This document shows positions 17,597 to 25,385 of a stretch of 64,000 nt of DNA, piece after piece. The DNA is taken from the NCBI GenBank assembly GCA_964628465.1, contig CAZVOA010000012.1:23447-87446 (forward strand). The letters are read 5' to 3'. A model generated the notes under the pieces. The model did not search any database and was not told where the DNA came from. It worked only from the letters and a program-made list of their open reading frames with translations. The translations under genes and the position numbers were made by a program. This stretch comes from JAFGPS01 sp964628465 (lineage in GTDB: Bacteria > Planctomycetota > Phycisphaerae > Sedimentisphaerales > Anaerobacaceae). Numbering within the stretch: position 1 is the stretch's first letter; each line of letters opens with the position of its first letter.

Positions 17597-19486
17597 TTAT
17601 TCTTTCGTGTCCCTTGTTCGAGTTGAAAGTAAGATTATATTTCGTATTGTTTCGGTATCACGAGCGGTGAGCCAGCGATGTTCGAAATGTTTTTCCTGTG
17701 CAATCTGGGCAATCGCCATTAATGCGCGAAGGTGATAATTTCTTTCGTCTTTTGTACCGGCAAGAACGAACATAATGCTAACGGGATCAGATACATTCGC
17801 AAATTCAATTCCGTCGCGTGCCCTGACAAGCATTACATCGAATTTATGCTGGCCGTCGATAACTATGTGTGGAATCGCAAAGCCCGGCTGAACTACTGTA
17901 CCGCCTTCTTTTTCGCGCCTGAGGAATTTCTCGAAAAGGACATATTCGTTTATATCCAGTCTTTTCTCAAGAATCGTCGAAATCCTTCTGAATATTTGCT
18001 CATCAGTTTTCCTGCCCTCTATATCGAGTATCTCACATCCCTTGATAAGCTTGTCGAATCTGTCCTCTATTATTTCATCACGTTCAATCAGAATGTCACG
18101 AAGTTCATTTTCGAGAGTTACTGTTTTGAGGTCCCTTGAAGTGACTCTCTCGACAACGTGCATTGCCGCCGAAGCTCTGCTGACACGTTTTGACGAATAT
18201 AGAAAATACCATGCAATACTCAAAACTACAAAACCAGCCGAGATAAGCAGGGGGATTTTACCCATATCGATAATGAGAAATCCGTAAACCAAAATAGCAA
18301 TAATATGCATATAGGGGTACAAAGGTGATTTGAACTGAGGTCGATAACTTTGTATTCTGCTTTCTCTCATTATGATAACACTGGCATTATCGAGAATGAA
18401 AAGTATTATCATAAGAGTCGAGGCGGTTTTCGCGAGGGATTCGATATCGAGAAAAATCAGAGCGGCTATCATAAATCCCGAAGTAAGGATAATGCTTAAG
18501 TGAGGTGTTTTATATTTATGATTGATTCTTGCCAGTGTAACCGGGAGCAGGCCGTCTCTGCTCATTGCCATTGGACAGCGTGAAGCAGCGAGAATTCCGC
18601 CGTTAGCGGTGGTGACAAAGGCCGCTATTGCCGCTATGCTCAGCAGGATAAAGCCGGGTAAGCCCATAAATTTTTTTGCGGCATCAGAAATCGGAAGATT
18701 GGTCTGAATTTGTTCAATGCCGTTTTCTACTATGACAAGCTCTTGTTTATCGAAAATGCCGATAGTGATTGCTACTACCGCAACGTAAAGCAAAGTTACG
18801 ATAAACCACGCTAAAATCATACCTAAAGGGATGTTTCTGCCGGGATTTTTAATTTCCTCACCGACACTCGCGACTTTAGTAAGTCCTCCATAACTTATAA
18901 AGACAAGACCCGCTGTAGAAAAAACTGCGAGCCAGTTTTTTTGCATGAAGTCTGCGTATCTGTAGGCTTTTACCGAACCGATACCGAAAAATATATAAAT
19001 AGACAGTATCGCTATAAGGATAATAACTAAAAAGATTTGTAATTTGCTTGTATGTTTGACGCTGACAATATTCAGGATTGTAAAAATAACGCAGCAGATT
19101 ATGCTTATCGCTTTCAGATGGGTTCCATTAAAATGTGCGTCGAAAATAGTCTCTATAATTAAAGCCATTCCAAAGATTGCAAAGGCACTTTTTAAAGCCA
19201 GAGAAAACCAGTTGGCGAAACCGGAAAACAGGCCGAAAAACGAACCGAAACTTCTCTCGACAAAAAAATAAGTTCCTCCCGCCCGCGGCATAGCTGTAGC
19301 CAGTTCCGATTTGCTTAAAACGCTCGGAAAAATAATTAATGAGGCGATAAAATAGGATAGAATAACCGCCGGACCTGCTTTGGAATATGCAAGAGCGGGT
19401 AAAATGAATAAGCCTGAACTTATCATCGCGCCGGATGCAATGGAAAATACATCCAATAAACCGAGTTGTTTTGTAAGTTTTGTCAT
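17597..19486 (-). CDS. APC-family amino-acid permease fused to PTS EIIA-type domain
   Basis: The N-terminal 430 residues form an amino-acid/polyamine/organocation transporter with about 12 membrane segments. It opens with LGLLDVFSIASGAMISSGLF, the Gly-rich first helix of APC carriers. A soluble linker follows, then a C-terminal domain (about 470-629) resembling nitrogen-type PTS EIIA, with GFAIPHIVIDG carrying the phosphorylatable His near residue 540. This suggests transport controlled by phosphorylation state. ATG 19486 is preferred over GTG 19498, although neither has a clear ribosome-binding site. It leads an operon with xth. The substrate cannot be read from the sequence. An orphan HPr-domain gene at 56506 could be a distant partner. 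Confidence 0.88.
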   Translation of the reverse strand: MTKLTKQLGLLDVFSIASGAMISSGLFILPALAYSKAGPAVILSYFIASLIIFPSVLSKSELATAMPRAGGTYFFVERSFGSFFGLFSGFANWFSLALKSAFAIFGMALIIETIFDAHFNGTHLKAISIICCVIFTILNIVSVKHTSKLQIFLVIILIAILSIYIFFGIGSVKAYRYADFMQKNWLAVFSTAGLVFISYGGLTKVASVGEEIKNPGRNIPLGMILAWFIVTLLYVAVVAITIGIFDKQELVIVENGIEQIQTNLPISDAAKKFMGLPGFILLSIAAIAAFVTTANGGILAASRCPMAMSRDGLLPVTLARINHKYKTPHLSIILTSGFMIAALIFLDIESLAKTASTLMIILFILDNASVIIMRESRIQSYRPQFKSPLYPYMHIIAILVYGFLIIDMGKIPLLISAGFVVLSIAWYFLYSSKRVSRASAAMHVVERVTSRDLKTVTLENELRDILIERDEIIEDRFDKLIKGCEILDIEGRKTDEQIFRRISTILEKRLDINEYVLFEKFLRREKEGGTVVQPGFAIPHIVIDGQHKFDVMLVRARDGIEFANVSDPVSIMFVLAGTKDERNYHLRALMAIAQIAQEKHFEHRWLTARDTETIRNIILLSTRTRDTKE

Positions 19487-19710
19487 TCTGACTACCACAT
19501 TAATTATTCTAAGAAGAAGTATTGCCGGTATTGTTGTCTATATCAGTAATATTGTCAAGCTAACGTATTTGTTTAATGGTCGATTTTTTATACTTTGCCG
19601 ATATTTTCGTGTTATAAAAATATTTTTGGATAGATTTCCCGGGATGAGCCGATTATTATATAATTGAATTGAAGGAACAAATATTTTATTGTTAATGAAA
19701 GGGCAGTAAG
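19487..19710. other. AT-rich intergenic region, no gene seen
   Basis: Upstream of the leftward permease gene and of the rightward 31-residue ORF at 19711. It holds AT-rich sequence that could contain both promoters. No clear hairpin, tRNA or conserved motif was seen. Confidence 0.5.
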
Positions 19711-19806
19711 ATGTGTAAATCTTGTGGTTGCAGTTCCGGGAAAAAAGGCACAGTAAAAGCGGTGACTCCAAAAAAGAGTACAAAAAAAGCTTCCAAAAAG
19801 AAATAG
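19711..19806 (+). CDS. 31-residue Cys/Lys-rich small protein
   Basis: A tiny ORF whose protein opens MCKSCGCSSGKKG and continues with a basic tail of Lys, Ser, Ala and Thr (TPKKSTKKASKKK). Three Cys in a CxxCxC pattern could bind a metal or an Fe-S cluster. The tail resembles the low-complexity Lys/Ala tails of histone-like proteins. The ATG is preceded by GAAAGGGCAGTAAG, an acceptable ribosome-binding site. The length and composition make a chance ORF possible, but the ordered CKSCGCSSG start and the ribosome-binding site favour a real gene. Function unknown. Confidence 0.5.
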   Translation: MCKSCGCSSGKKGTVKAVTPKKSTKKASKKK

Positions 19807-19889
19807 CTTTTTTTACTATTCTTACTTATTTCCGGCGTCTCAATTATCATAAGTCATGGCAATGAAAAGGTGTCTTGACAAAACGGGGC

Positions 19890-19917
19890 TTGACAGATAG
19901 AATTATTGTATTATAAT
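19890..19917 (+). promoter_or_regulatory. sigma70-type promoter
   Basis: TTGACA at 19890-19895 and TATAAT at 19912-19917 with a 16-base spacer: both boxes match the consensus perfectly. It points rightward toward the 22-residue ORF at 19993 and the terminator ending at 20110. Confidence 0.7.
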
Positions 19918-19992
19918 AACTATTAGATATTAAAAGTTGTAATTTGTAATTATTGATAGAATCAGCTCCCGAAGGGTAGAGTGTTTATTTTT

Positions 19993-20061
19993 ATGGAACA
20001 GAAAATTATATTTTCATTAATATTTGGGCTTTTTGTAAGCTTTTACGGATGTATTACATAA
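19993..20061 (+). CDS. 22-residue lipoprotein-like peptide
   Basis: The mini-ORF reads MEQKIIFSLIFGLFVSFYGC then I-T-stop: a charged N terminus, a hydrophobic core, and a FYGC lipobox-like end, which is the shape of a lipoprotein signal peptide with almost no mature part (entericidin-like in size). It lies between a consensus promoter (19890) and a terminator (20089), so the transcript would be about 190 bases. No good Shine-Dalgarno sequence is visible. The RNA itself could instead be the functional product. Confidence 0.4.
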   Translation: MEQKIIFSLIFGLFVSFYGCIT

Positions 20062-20064
20062 TGC

Positions 20065-20110
20065 GCCGGCTTATATTACAGAAATTAGCCGGCTTTTGCC
20101 GGTTTTTTTT
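20065..20110 (+). terminator. intrinsic terminator with alternative stem
   Basis: CCGGC-TTTT-GCCGG (20089-20102) followed by eight T. An upstream GCCGGC (20065-20070) can pair with the GCCGGC at 20088-20093, giving a mutually exclusive stem, as in attenuators. It ends the short transcript from the promoter at 19890. Confidence 0.75.
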
Positions 20111-20254
20111 TGCGCTTAATAAAAAATAATAGATAACAGAAGATAAGGAATTACGATACGATCTGGATATAAAACTAAGTAAGAATAATATTATTTCTTA
20201 CTGATGGTTTTTTGTTATTCCGGTTAATTATGCTGTTTTGCATGGAGTAGAAAT

Positions 20255-20671
20255 ATGAAAAATAATACGAGCCACATTACAAACTTTGATAAGAAAAAGC
20301 TTAAGGATATTCTCCAAAATGCGTCAGGGCGGGCCAGAGAAGATGCTGATTTATTAGAACAGCTACAAAAAAAACTCGAGACTGCTAATATTATTGCGCA
20401 AAAGGGAGCTCCGCCTTATTTGGTAACGATGCATTGCCACGTTGGAGTTACCGATTTGGATAAAAATCAAGATATGGATTTCTGGCTTGTTTATCCAGGT
20501 GAAGCTTCTTCTGAAAATGATAAAATTTCGGTTCTTTCTAACATTGGAATAGCAATTTTGGGTTTAAAAGTTGGGGATGAAATTGAATATTTGGATAAAA
20601 CTCAAAAGAAACATTTGCGCATAGCCCGGATATATTATCAGCCGGAAGACAATCAGCATTATAAGCTGTAA
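20255..20671 (+). CDS. Rnk-like / GreA-C-fold protein, paralogue 1
   Basis: 138 residues with the layout of Rnk (regulator of nucleoside diphosphate kinase): ITNFDKKKLKDIL at the start, a short helical hairpin (about 20-50), then the GreA/GreB C-terminal FKBP-like domain with VTMHCHVGVTDLD, VYPGEAS, KISVLSNIGIAILGLKVGDEI, and the end IYYQPEDN. Rnk binds RNA polymerase near the secondary channel. GGAG precedes the ATG. It is the first of four paralogues. It is more diverged than copies 2 and 4: MNSR is replaced by MHCH, and the strand after DEI is altered. Confidence 0.85.
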   Translation: MKNNTSHITNFDKKKLKDILQNASGRAREDADLLEQLQKKLETANIIAQKGAPPYLVTMHCHVGVTDLDKNQDMDFWLVYPGEASSENDKISVLSNIGIAILGLKVGDEIEYLDKTQKKHLRIARIYYQPEDNQHYKL

Positions 20672-20744
20672 TGGATTTTGAATGAAATTGAGCTTTTTAG
20701 CAGGAAATTAATTGGCAGTCAGAAACTTACAGGAAGAATATAAA

Positions 20745-20937
20745 ATGAATTATATGAAACAGACAATCTGTTTGGCTTTATCAAACTGGATAGATTTCAG
20801 GCATCCCGCTATTTGCCTGAATCCGATGCCGTGGTTGATTATATACCTGTTCTCTCTGCACAATCCACGGGATATTTTATCCGATTTCAGCATATACAGG
20901 GATATCAGAATTTTATGGCGGTGACGGAATAGCTTTA
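20745..20937 (+). pseudogene. possible frameshifted small gene between Rnk paralogues
   Basis: A good ribosome-binding site (AGGAAG) precedes ATG 20745, but that frame quickly gives an unnatural Trp/Ile/Cys-rich peptide. One base on, a second frame gives a better-looking peptide (GFIKLDRFQASRYLPESDAV, then YIPVLSAQSTGYFIRFQHIQ) ending at the TAG at 20929-20931, but it has no start codon. A single-base shift would join them. The segment YLPESD resembles SYPNSD in the next small ORF. No family recognised. Confidence 0.3.
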
Positions 20938-20948
20938 TGAACAATGAA

Positions 20949-20977
20949 AGGCCGGCTCCAATCGCCGGCTTTTTTAT
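20949..20977 (+). terminator. intrinsic terminator
   Basis: GCCGGC at 20951-20956, a short loop, GCCGGC at 20964-20969, then a run of six T. The same GCCGGC stem is used in the terminator at 20089-20110. Confidence 0.75.
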
Positions 20978-21122
20978 TGCGCTGTTTTTCATATGGACCG
21001 AAGATGGGTATGTTGATTTTTATTACTGAAATATAAATAAAATGAAAAATTACGTATCTTTATAAAACACGTAAAATCTGTGTACGCTGGTTATTAAATA
21101 CAATTGAAAGGTAAAATATATC

Positions 21123-21329
21123 ATGAAATCAACACATAAAAACCTTAAATATTCAAAAGAAAACTTTTCTAACGATAATATATGGAAATGCGGCCAGAAA
21201 GATTCACAAATAAGAGGTGTTTTATCTTATCCGAATTCTGATAATGATGCTGCTGTGTTTCCTTATATCCAGATTAAACGAGGTTCTATGCAATCTGGAA
21301 GGATGACAGGGGAAAATGATTTGAAGTGA
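21123..21329 (+). CDS. small ORF, unknown (68 residues)
   Basis: A 68-residue ORF with GAAAGG before its ATG, between Rnk paralogues 1 and 2. The product is polar, without signal peptide or membrane segment. The middle (RGVLSYPNSDNDAAVFPYIQ) loosely resembles the peptide in the disrupted ORF at 20745-20937, so both may be remnants or members of one small family. It ends 10 bases before the next Rnk-like gene, which supports co-transcription. Existence as a protein is uncertain. Confidence 0.35.
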   Translation: MKSTHKNLKYSKENFSNDNIWKCGQKDSQIRGVLSYPNSDNDAAVFPYIQIKRGSMQSGRMTGENDLK

Positions 21330-21339
21330 AAGGGAAAAA

Positions 21340-21759
21340 ATGCGAAGCAGCAAGAATATCTTTATAACGGAATACGATTTTGGTAAACTTAATGAAATGA
21401 TCGATAACATCAAGAAAGAAAACACGAAGGATAACGGATTTATTGACAAGCTTAAAAACGAAATGAACAGGGCAAAAATAGTTTCTCCAGAAAAAATTAA
21501 CGGCAATATCGTGACAATGAACAGCCGTATTTTGCTAAAAGATTTGGATACTCATCATGAGTTTTCCTGCCAGGTTGTTTATCCTTCCGATGCGGACTTG
21601 GAAACAGGGAAAATATCCGTATTGGCCCCGGTTGGTACAGCTTTACTGGGTTACAAAGTAGGTGACGTAATCAAATGGGAAGTTCCGAGCGGCGTAAGAA
21701 ATTTGAAAATTAAGGAGATGTTATATCAACCCGAATCTGAGGGTGATTTATACCAATAA
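21340..21759 (+). CDS. Rnk-like / GreA-C-fold protein, paralogue 2
   Basis: 139 residues and the most canonical copy: ITEYDFGKLNEMI, then IVTMNSRILLKDLDTHHEF, VVYPSDADLETGKISVLAPV, GTALLGYKVGDVIKWEVPSG, and the end EMLYQPESEGDLYQ. These are the hallmark segments of Rnk/GreA-C proteins. The N-terminal hairpin is short, as in Rnk, and lacks the long acidic-tipped coiled coil of GreA, so transcript-cleavage activity is not expected. A 21-base gap separates it from paralogue 3. Confidence 0.9.
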   Translation: MRSSKNIFITEYDFGKLNEMIDNIKKENTKDNGFIDKLKNEMNRAKIVSPEKINGNIVTMNSRILLKDLDTHHEFSCQVVYPSDADLETGKISVLAPVGTALLGYKVGDVIKWEVPSGVRNLKIKEMLYQPESEGDLYQ

Positions 21760-21780
21760 AGAAGAACTTAAGCAGGTTCT

Positions 21781-22203
21781 ATGAAAGAAAGAATTATATA
21801 CATTACAAATTTCGATATCGTACGTCTTGAAGAACTTATCGCAAGCTGTACTTTAAATGAATGCAGCCATGATAAGCGGAAAATAATAAAACTTCTAAAA
21901 GCAAGACTCCGCAGGTCGAAAGTTATTCTGTGGAACGAAATTGCTCCGGATATTGTAACGATGAATTCCTCTGTAAGATTAAGGAATCTCGATGAGGATA
22001 AACAGGAAATTTACAGTCTTGTATTTCCTGAAGAAGCGAATCTGCTGCGAAATAAAATTTCTGTATTGAGCGAACTGGGAGTTTTTTTATTGGGTCGAAA
22101 ATTGAAAGATATATTGAAATTAAGGGCATATCAGCATGTGGCTCATTTAGTTATCAGCGAAATGCTGTATCAGCCTGAAGCAAACAGTAAAAGATCACTG
22201 TAG
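21781..22203 (+). CDS. Rnk-like / GreA-C-fold protein, paralogue 3
   Basis: 140 residues with the Rnk layout: ITNFDIVRLEELI, IVTMNSSVRLRNLDEDKQEI, LVFPEEANLLRNKISVLSEL, GVFLLGRKLKDILKL, EMLYQPEANSKRSL. GDEI-type residues are changed to KDIL, and two Cys appear in the N-terminal hairpin (SCTLNECSHDKRK). It is unusually rich in Arg/Lys compared with paralogue 2. Same strand and tight spacing (5 bases to the next gene's ATG at 22209) argue for one operon. Confidence 0.88.
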   Translation: MKERIIYITNFDIVRLEELIASCTLNECSHDKRKIIKLLKARLRRSKVILWNEIAPDIVTMNSSVRLRNLDEDKQEIYSLVFPEEANLLRNKISVLSELGVFLLGRKLKDILKLRAYQHVAHLVISEMLYQPEANSKRSL

Positions 22204-22208
22204 AGTTT

Positions 22209-22652
22209 GTGAAAATGGATGGGCTAATTATGCATATATTCAAAAAAGACAAGATTGAAATTACTGAATTTGATGCCAAACGTCTGAAAACATTGATAAT
22301 TACAGCAGGTAATTCTTCGAGTGACATAAGGATATGGCTTGATAAATTACAGTTGTTTCTTGAAAAAGCGAAAATAGTTTCATCTGAACATATTAAGCCG
22401 GACTGCGTTACTATGAATTCCAGACTTGAGCTTCTTGATTCAGAAAACCGCGAAAAAATGATTGTTACTCTTGTATTTCCAGCTACTGCTTTTATGGAAT
22501 ATGAACCTGGATTTGAGAAATTCGACGTCTCAATTTTGAGTCCAATCGGATTATCTGTATTAGGACGCAAAGCTGGAGATTCCATATTCAGCCGGATAAG
22601 TATTACAAAAATATTATATCAGCCTGAGGCTGCGGGAGATTTTCATTTGTAG
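22209..22652 (+). CDS. Rnk-like / GreA-C-fold protein, paralogue 4
   Basis: 147 residues; an internal ATG at 22215 or 22230 could also serve. Recognisable segments: ITEFDAKRLKTLI, CVTMNSRLELLDSENREKM, TLVFPATAFMEYEPGF, DVSILSPIGLSVLGRKAGDSI, ILYQPEAAGDFHL. The C-terminal QPEAAGD is the standard Rnk ending. A small insertion (EYEPGFEKFD) replaces the usual turn before the ISVL strand. Last gene of the array; proB converges on it from the right (17-base gap). Confidence 0.88.
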   Translation: MKMDGLIMHIFKKDKIEITEFDAKRLKTLIITAGNSSSDIRIWLDKLQLFLEKAKIVSSEHIKPDCVTMNSRLELLDSENREKMIVTLVFPATAFMEYEPGFEKFDVSILSPIGLSVLGRKAGDSIFSRISITKILYQPEAAGDFHL

Positions 22653-22669
22653 TCATGGACAAAAGTATA

Positions 22670-23785
22670 TTATTTTACTTCAGTTCCGGGATCGATGAAA
22701 ACTATATCTTCCGGGATGGCTACTACATCGCGATGTTCGGGGCCGAGAAGCTTTTTGATTTGACTGCTGTGTTTTCCCGCCAATTCATTTAACTGGGCGC
22801 TCGTGATGCTCGTTACGGCTTTGACGTTGTCGTTAATCATAACGACATCACCGGCGTTGAAAGTGCCTTTAACTGAAGTTACGCCGCTGGGCAGAAGGCT
22901 TTTCTTTTTGAGAATTGCCTGCATCGCGCCTTCGTCGATAAATATCGTTCCTATAGCTTTACTGTTAAGAATCCACCTTTTCCTGTTGGACAGTTTCCGC
23001 TTCGGCATAAAAATTGTACCGATTTCTTCGCCTTTTATTATTCTGCTGATAACATCTGTTTCCTGACCGTTAGCGAGAACGATTCTGCATCCGGCGTTGG
23101 AAGCGATTTTAGCCGCTTCAATTTTGGTTTTCATTCCGCCTGTGCTGTGGACGCTGCCCTTATCTCCGGCACTTTTTATTATATCTTCTGTAATCTCAAA
23201 AACTGTATGAATAGGTTTTGCGTCGGGAAATTCCCTTGGGTTTTTATCATAGAGCGCATCAATGTCACTTAGCATAATAAGCAGGTCCGCGTCTATCTTG
23301 CTTGCGACTAATGCGCTGAGTTTATCGTTATCTCCGAACGCCGTACCAATCTCCGCCGTGCTTATGCTGTCGTTTTCGTTAAGAATTGGAACCACGCCTA
23401 AATTTATCAGCGTTTCAATTGAATTGCGAAGATTCAGGTACGTTTTGCGGTTGCTCAAAACTTCGGACGTAAGTAGAACCTGCGCGACAATTATATTGTA
23501 TTGCAGGAACGCTTTTCTATATTCAGCCATCAACAGCGGCTGACCTATCGCCGCACAAGCCTGTCTCATTTCCATTTCCTTTGGCCGGGAAGTGAGTTTG
23601 AGTTGTCCCGCGCCCATGCCAATAGCGCCGGAAGTAATTATCACGGCCTGTTTCCCGGCTGCAAGAACTTCACTGACCTGTTTCGCAATTTTGCTTACAT
23701 AAGCCGTATTAACGCCGGAATCTTTGGTTAAAGTATTCGTACCGATTTTTATTACTACTCGTTTTGCCTTCTCAAAATTTCGCAT
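22670..23785 (-). CDS. proB: glutamate 5-kinase
   Basis: First step of proline synthesis: phosphorylates glutamate to gamma-glutamyl phosphate. The amino-acid-kinase domain shows VVIKIGTNTLTKDSG (residues 10-24), VITSGAIGMGAGQL, LNENDSIST, FGDNDKLSALVASKI, and LLMLSDIDALYDKNP-type segments. A C-terminal PUA domain (about 280-365) follows. Length (371) is standard for the kinase-plus-PUA form. The partner proA lies 1.6 kb to the right on the same strand. The two are separated by a rightward DUF488 gene, a broken four-helix-bundle gene and repeats, so the ancestral proBA pair appears to have been split. Confidence 0.94.
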   Translation of the reverse strand: MRNFEKAKRVVIKIGTNTLTKDSGVNTAYVSKIAKQVSEVLAAGKQAVIITSGAIGMGAGQLKLTSRPKEMEMRQACAAIGQPLLMAEYRKAFLQYNIIVAQVLLTSEVLSNRKTYLNLRNSIETLINLGVVPILNENDSISTAEIGTAFGDNDKLSALVASKIDADLLIMLSDIDALYDKNPREFPDAKPIHTVFEITEDIIKSAGDKGSVHSTGGMKTKIEAAKIASNAGCRIVLANGQETDVISRIIKGEEIGTIFMPKRKLSNRKRWILNSKAIGTIFIDEGAMQAILKKKSLLPSGVTSVKGTFNAGDVVMINDNVKAVTSITSAQLNELAGKHSSQIKKLLGPEHRDVVAIPEDIVFIDPGTEVK

Positions 23786-23787
23786 TT

Positions 23788-23862
23788 TATAGTCTTTAGT
23801 ATATAGTATTTAGTCGTTAGTTTTCAGTTATTAGTCTTTAGTCTTAGGTCTAAAGCCTTTTG
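23788..23862. repeat. 7-bp-periodic array (TAGTATT class)
   Basis: Nine or so degenerate heptamers in register (TAGTCTT, TAGTATA, TAGTATT, TAGTCGT, TAGTTTT, CAGTTAT, TAGTCTT, TAGTCTT) lie directly upstream of the proB start. The same class recurs at 24918-24958 and, in inverted orientation, at 25382-25420. Confidence 0.75.
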
Positions 23863-24015
23863 TCTATAAATAAATTTTACGCTAAACCTATATTTTTTGC
23901 AATAGCCAGTGTTTTTTGAAGAATCCTTTGACTTTTGGAGTATTATAATATAGATATAATTCTGTAAATATGGGATTGTATTTCAAAGAAGATAACGGTA
24001 ATTGGAGATAGAATT

Positions 24016-24297
24016 ATGCGAGTCATAGATATTTTAACAAAGCCGCTTGTGAGTAAAGAAACAAGAACCCTATTAGGTTTTATTTTTGTGACAGGGATAT
24101 GGGCATTTATGTTATTCAGTGGACTGAAATCTGGTAGATATGATGAAAAAGGGGATATTTTTGCTATGGCGTTGATGCAATTAATGATGATAGTTTCTTA
24201 TGCAGATTATAGAGCTTCAGTAGTAAGAAAAGAACTATTGAAGGAGAAGGACAATATTGAATTCAGGCTGAAACTTCTGGAGCAGGCAAAACAATAA
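24016..24297 (+). CDS. small membrane protein, unknown
   Basis: 93 residues: two hydrophobic segments (about 19-39 and 48-66), then a charged C-terminal helix with coiled-coil character (RKELLKEKDNIEFRLKLLEQ). GGAG precedes the ATG. No family recognised. It is followed after 38 bases by the DUF488 gene on the same strand. Confidence 0.6.
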   Translation: MRVIDILTKPLVSKETRTLLGFIFVTGIWAFMLFSGLKSGRYDEKGDIFAMALMQLMMIVSYADYRASVVRKELLKEKDNIEFRLKLLEQAKQ

Positions 24298-24335
24298 AAA
24301 CCAATTTCAGAAATAAATCACAACAATTTTATAAA

Positions 24336-24923
24336 ATGAAGAATCTATTCACTATTGGTCATTCAAATCATTCGATAGAACATTTTTTTGAGTTGCTTTG
24401 TTTGCAAAGGATTGAAGTTGTAATTGATGTAAGGTCTGCGCCTTATAGCAGGTATTGTCCGCAATTTAATAAGGATGTGTTGGAGAAATCGCTGAAAGGC
24501 AGGGGAGTCGAATATATCTTTCTTGGCAAGGAGCTTGGGGGAAAGAGAAACGAAGAAAACTGCTATGTCGATGGACGGGTGAAATTCGAGTTTATCGCAA
24601 GGCTGCCGATATTTCAGGTAGGACTTGAGCGAGTTGTACAGGAAGTCGAGAAACAGAAAGTTGCATTAATGTGTGCCGAATCCGAACCACTGGATTGTCA
24701 CCGGACTATTCTTGTTTGCAGGCAATTGAAAAAGATTCAGCCTGATTTACAGATTATCCATATACTAAGCGATGGAACAACAGAATCACACGAAAAGACT
24801 TTGCAGCGGCTGGTACGTTTGCACAAACTTGAGCCGGAACTTTTCGGCGAATTGACTTCAAATTCTGGCCTGATTGAAAAAGCTTATGCTCTACAAGAGA
24901 AAAAAATGGCGTATAGCCGTTAG
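24336..24923 (+). CDS. DUF488 family protein
   Basis: 195 residues of the DUF488 family. The N terminus carries LFTIGHSNHSIEHFFELL and VVIDVRSAPYSRYCPQFN; the conserved cysteine region reads LMCAESEPLDCHRTILVCR. The C-terminal half is helical. DUF488 proteins are widespread, and a nucleic-acid-related role has been suggested but not established. No upstream ribosome-binding site is obvious. The stop codon lies inside a heptad array. Confidence 0.85.
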   Translation: MKNLFTIGHSNHSIEHFFELLCLQRIEVVIDVRSAPYSRYCPQFNKDVLEKSLKGRGVEYIFLGKELGGKRNEENCYVDGRVKFEFIARLPIFQVGLERVVQEVEKQKVALMCAESEPLDCHRTILVCRQLKKIQPDLQIIHILSDGTTESHEKTLQRLVRLHKLEPELFGELTSNSGLIEKAYALQEKKMAYSR

Positions 24924-24958
24924 TCGATAGTATTTAGTCGTTAGTATTTAGAGAATAG
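24918..24958 (+). repeat. 7-bp-periodic array, left arm
   Basis: In-register TAGTATT/TAGTCGT heptamers. Bases 24918-24944 are the reverse complement of 25382-25408 with one mismatch in 27. Together the two arms bracket the broken four-helix-bundle gene. The DUF488 stop codon is inside this arm. Confidence 0.8.
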
Positions 24959-25001
24959 TATTTTACTTTAAGTGAGGATCATTTTCTGAAAGGAGTTTTT
25001 T

Positions 25002-25385
25002 ATGGTCGAGAAATTAATTGGAAAAATTAAAAGTTTTCGGGACTTAAAGATTTGGCAAAGAAGCATTTGACTTGTTGAGCAAATTTATAATCTGAGTAAA
25101 ACTTTTCCCAGGGAAGAAATCTATGGTCTGCAAAGTCAGATAAGGCGTTCAGCCGTTTCGATACCGTCTAATATTGCTGAAGGATTCGCAAGACTCCATA
25201 ATAAAGAATACAGGAATTTTCTATATATAGCCCTGGGAAGCTGTGCGGAACTGACAACACAGATTATAATTGCGGCAAGATTGAATTACATCGAGCAGAC
25301 AAAAGCGGACAAAACAATATCTGAGATTGAAGAAATCAGCAAAATGACGATGAATCTTGTCAAAAAACTAAATGCCACCAACTAA
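25002..25385 (+). pseudogene. four-helix-bundle (23S rRNA intervening-sequence-type) protein, in-frame TGA
   Basis: 127 codons that clearly encode the four-helix-bundle family first known from intervening sequences in 23S rRNA genes: FRDLKIWQRSI, then LVEQIYNLSKTFPREEIYGL, QIRRSAVSIPSNIAEGFAR, NKEYRNFLYIALGSCAELT, and TQIIIAARLNYI. The family normally has an acidic residue after WQ-K-S-I; here codon 23 (25068-25070) is TGA. The rest is intact, so either the gene is freshly inactivated or the base is a sequence error. A strong AGGAG precedes ATG 25002. It lies between inverted heptad arrays and on the opposite strand to the flanking proB/proA, suggesting insertion as a unit. Confidence 0.85.

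Noticed and set aside
25068..25070. In-frame TGA in the four-helix-bundle gene as a selenocysteine codon
   Set aside because: The family is not a selenoprotein family, the usual residue is acidic rather than Cys, and no SECIS-like hairpin directly follows. Mutation or sequence error is simpler.
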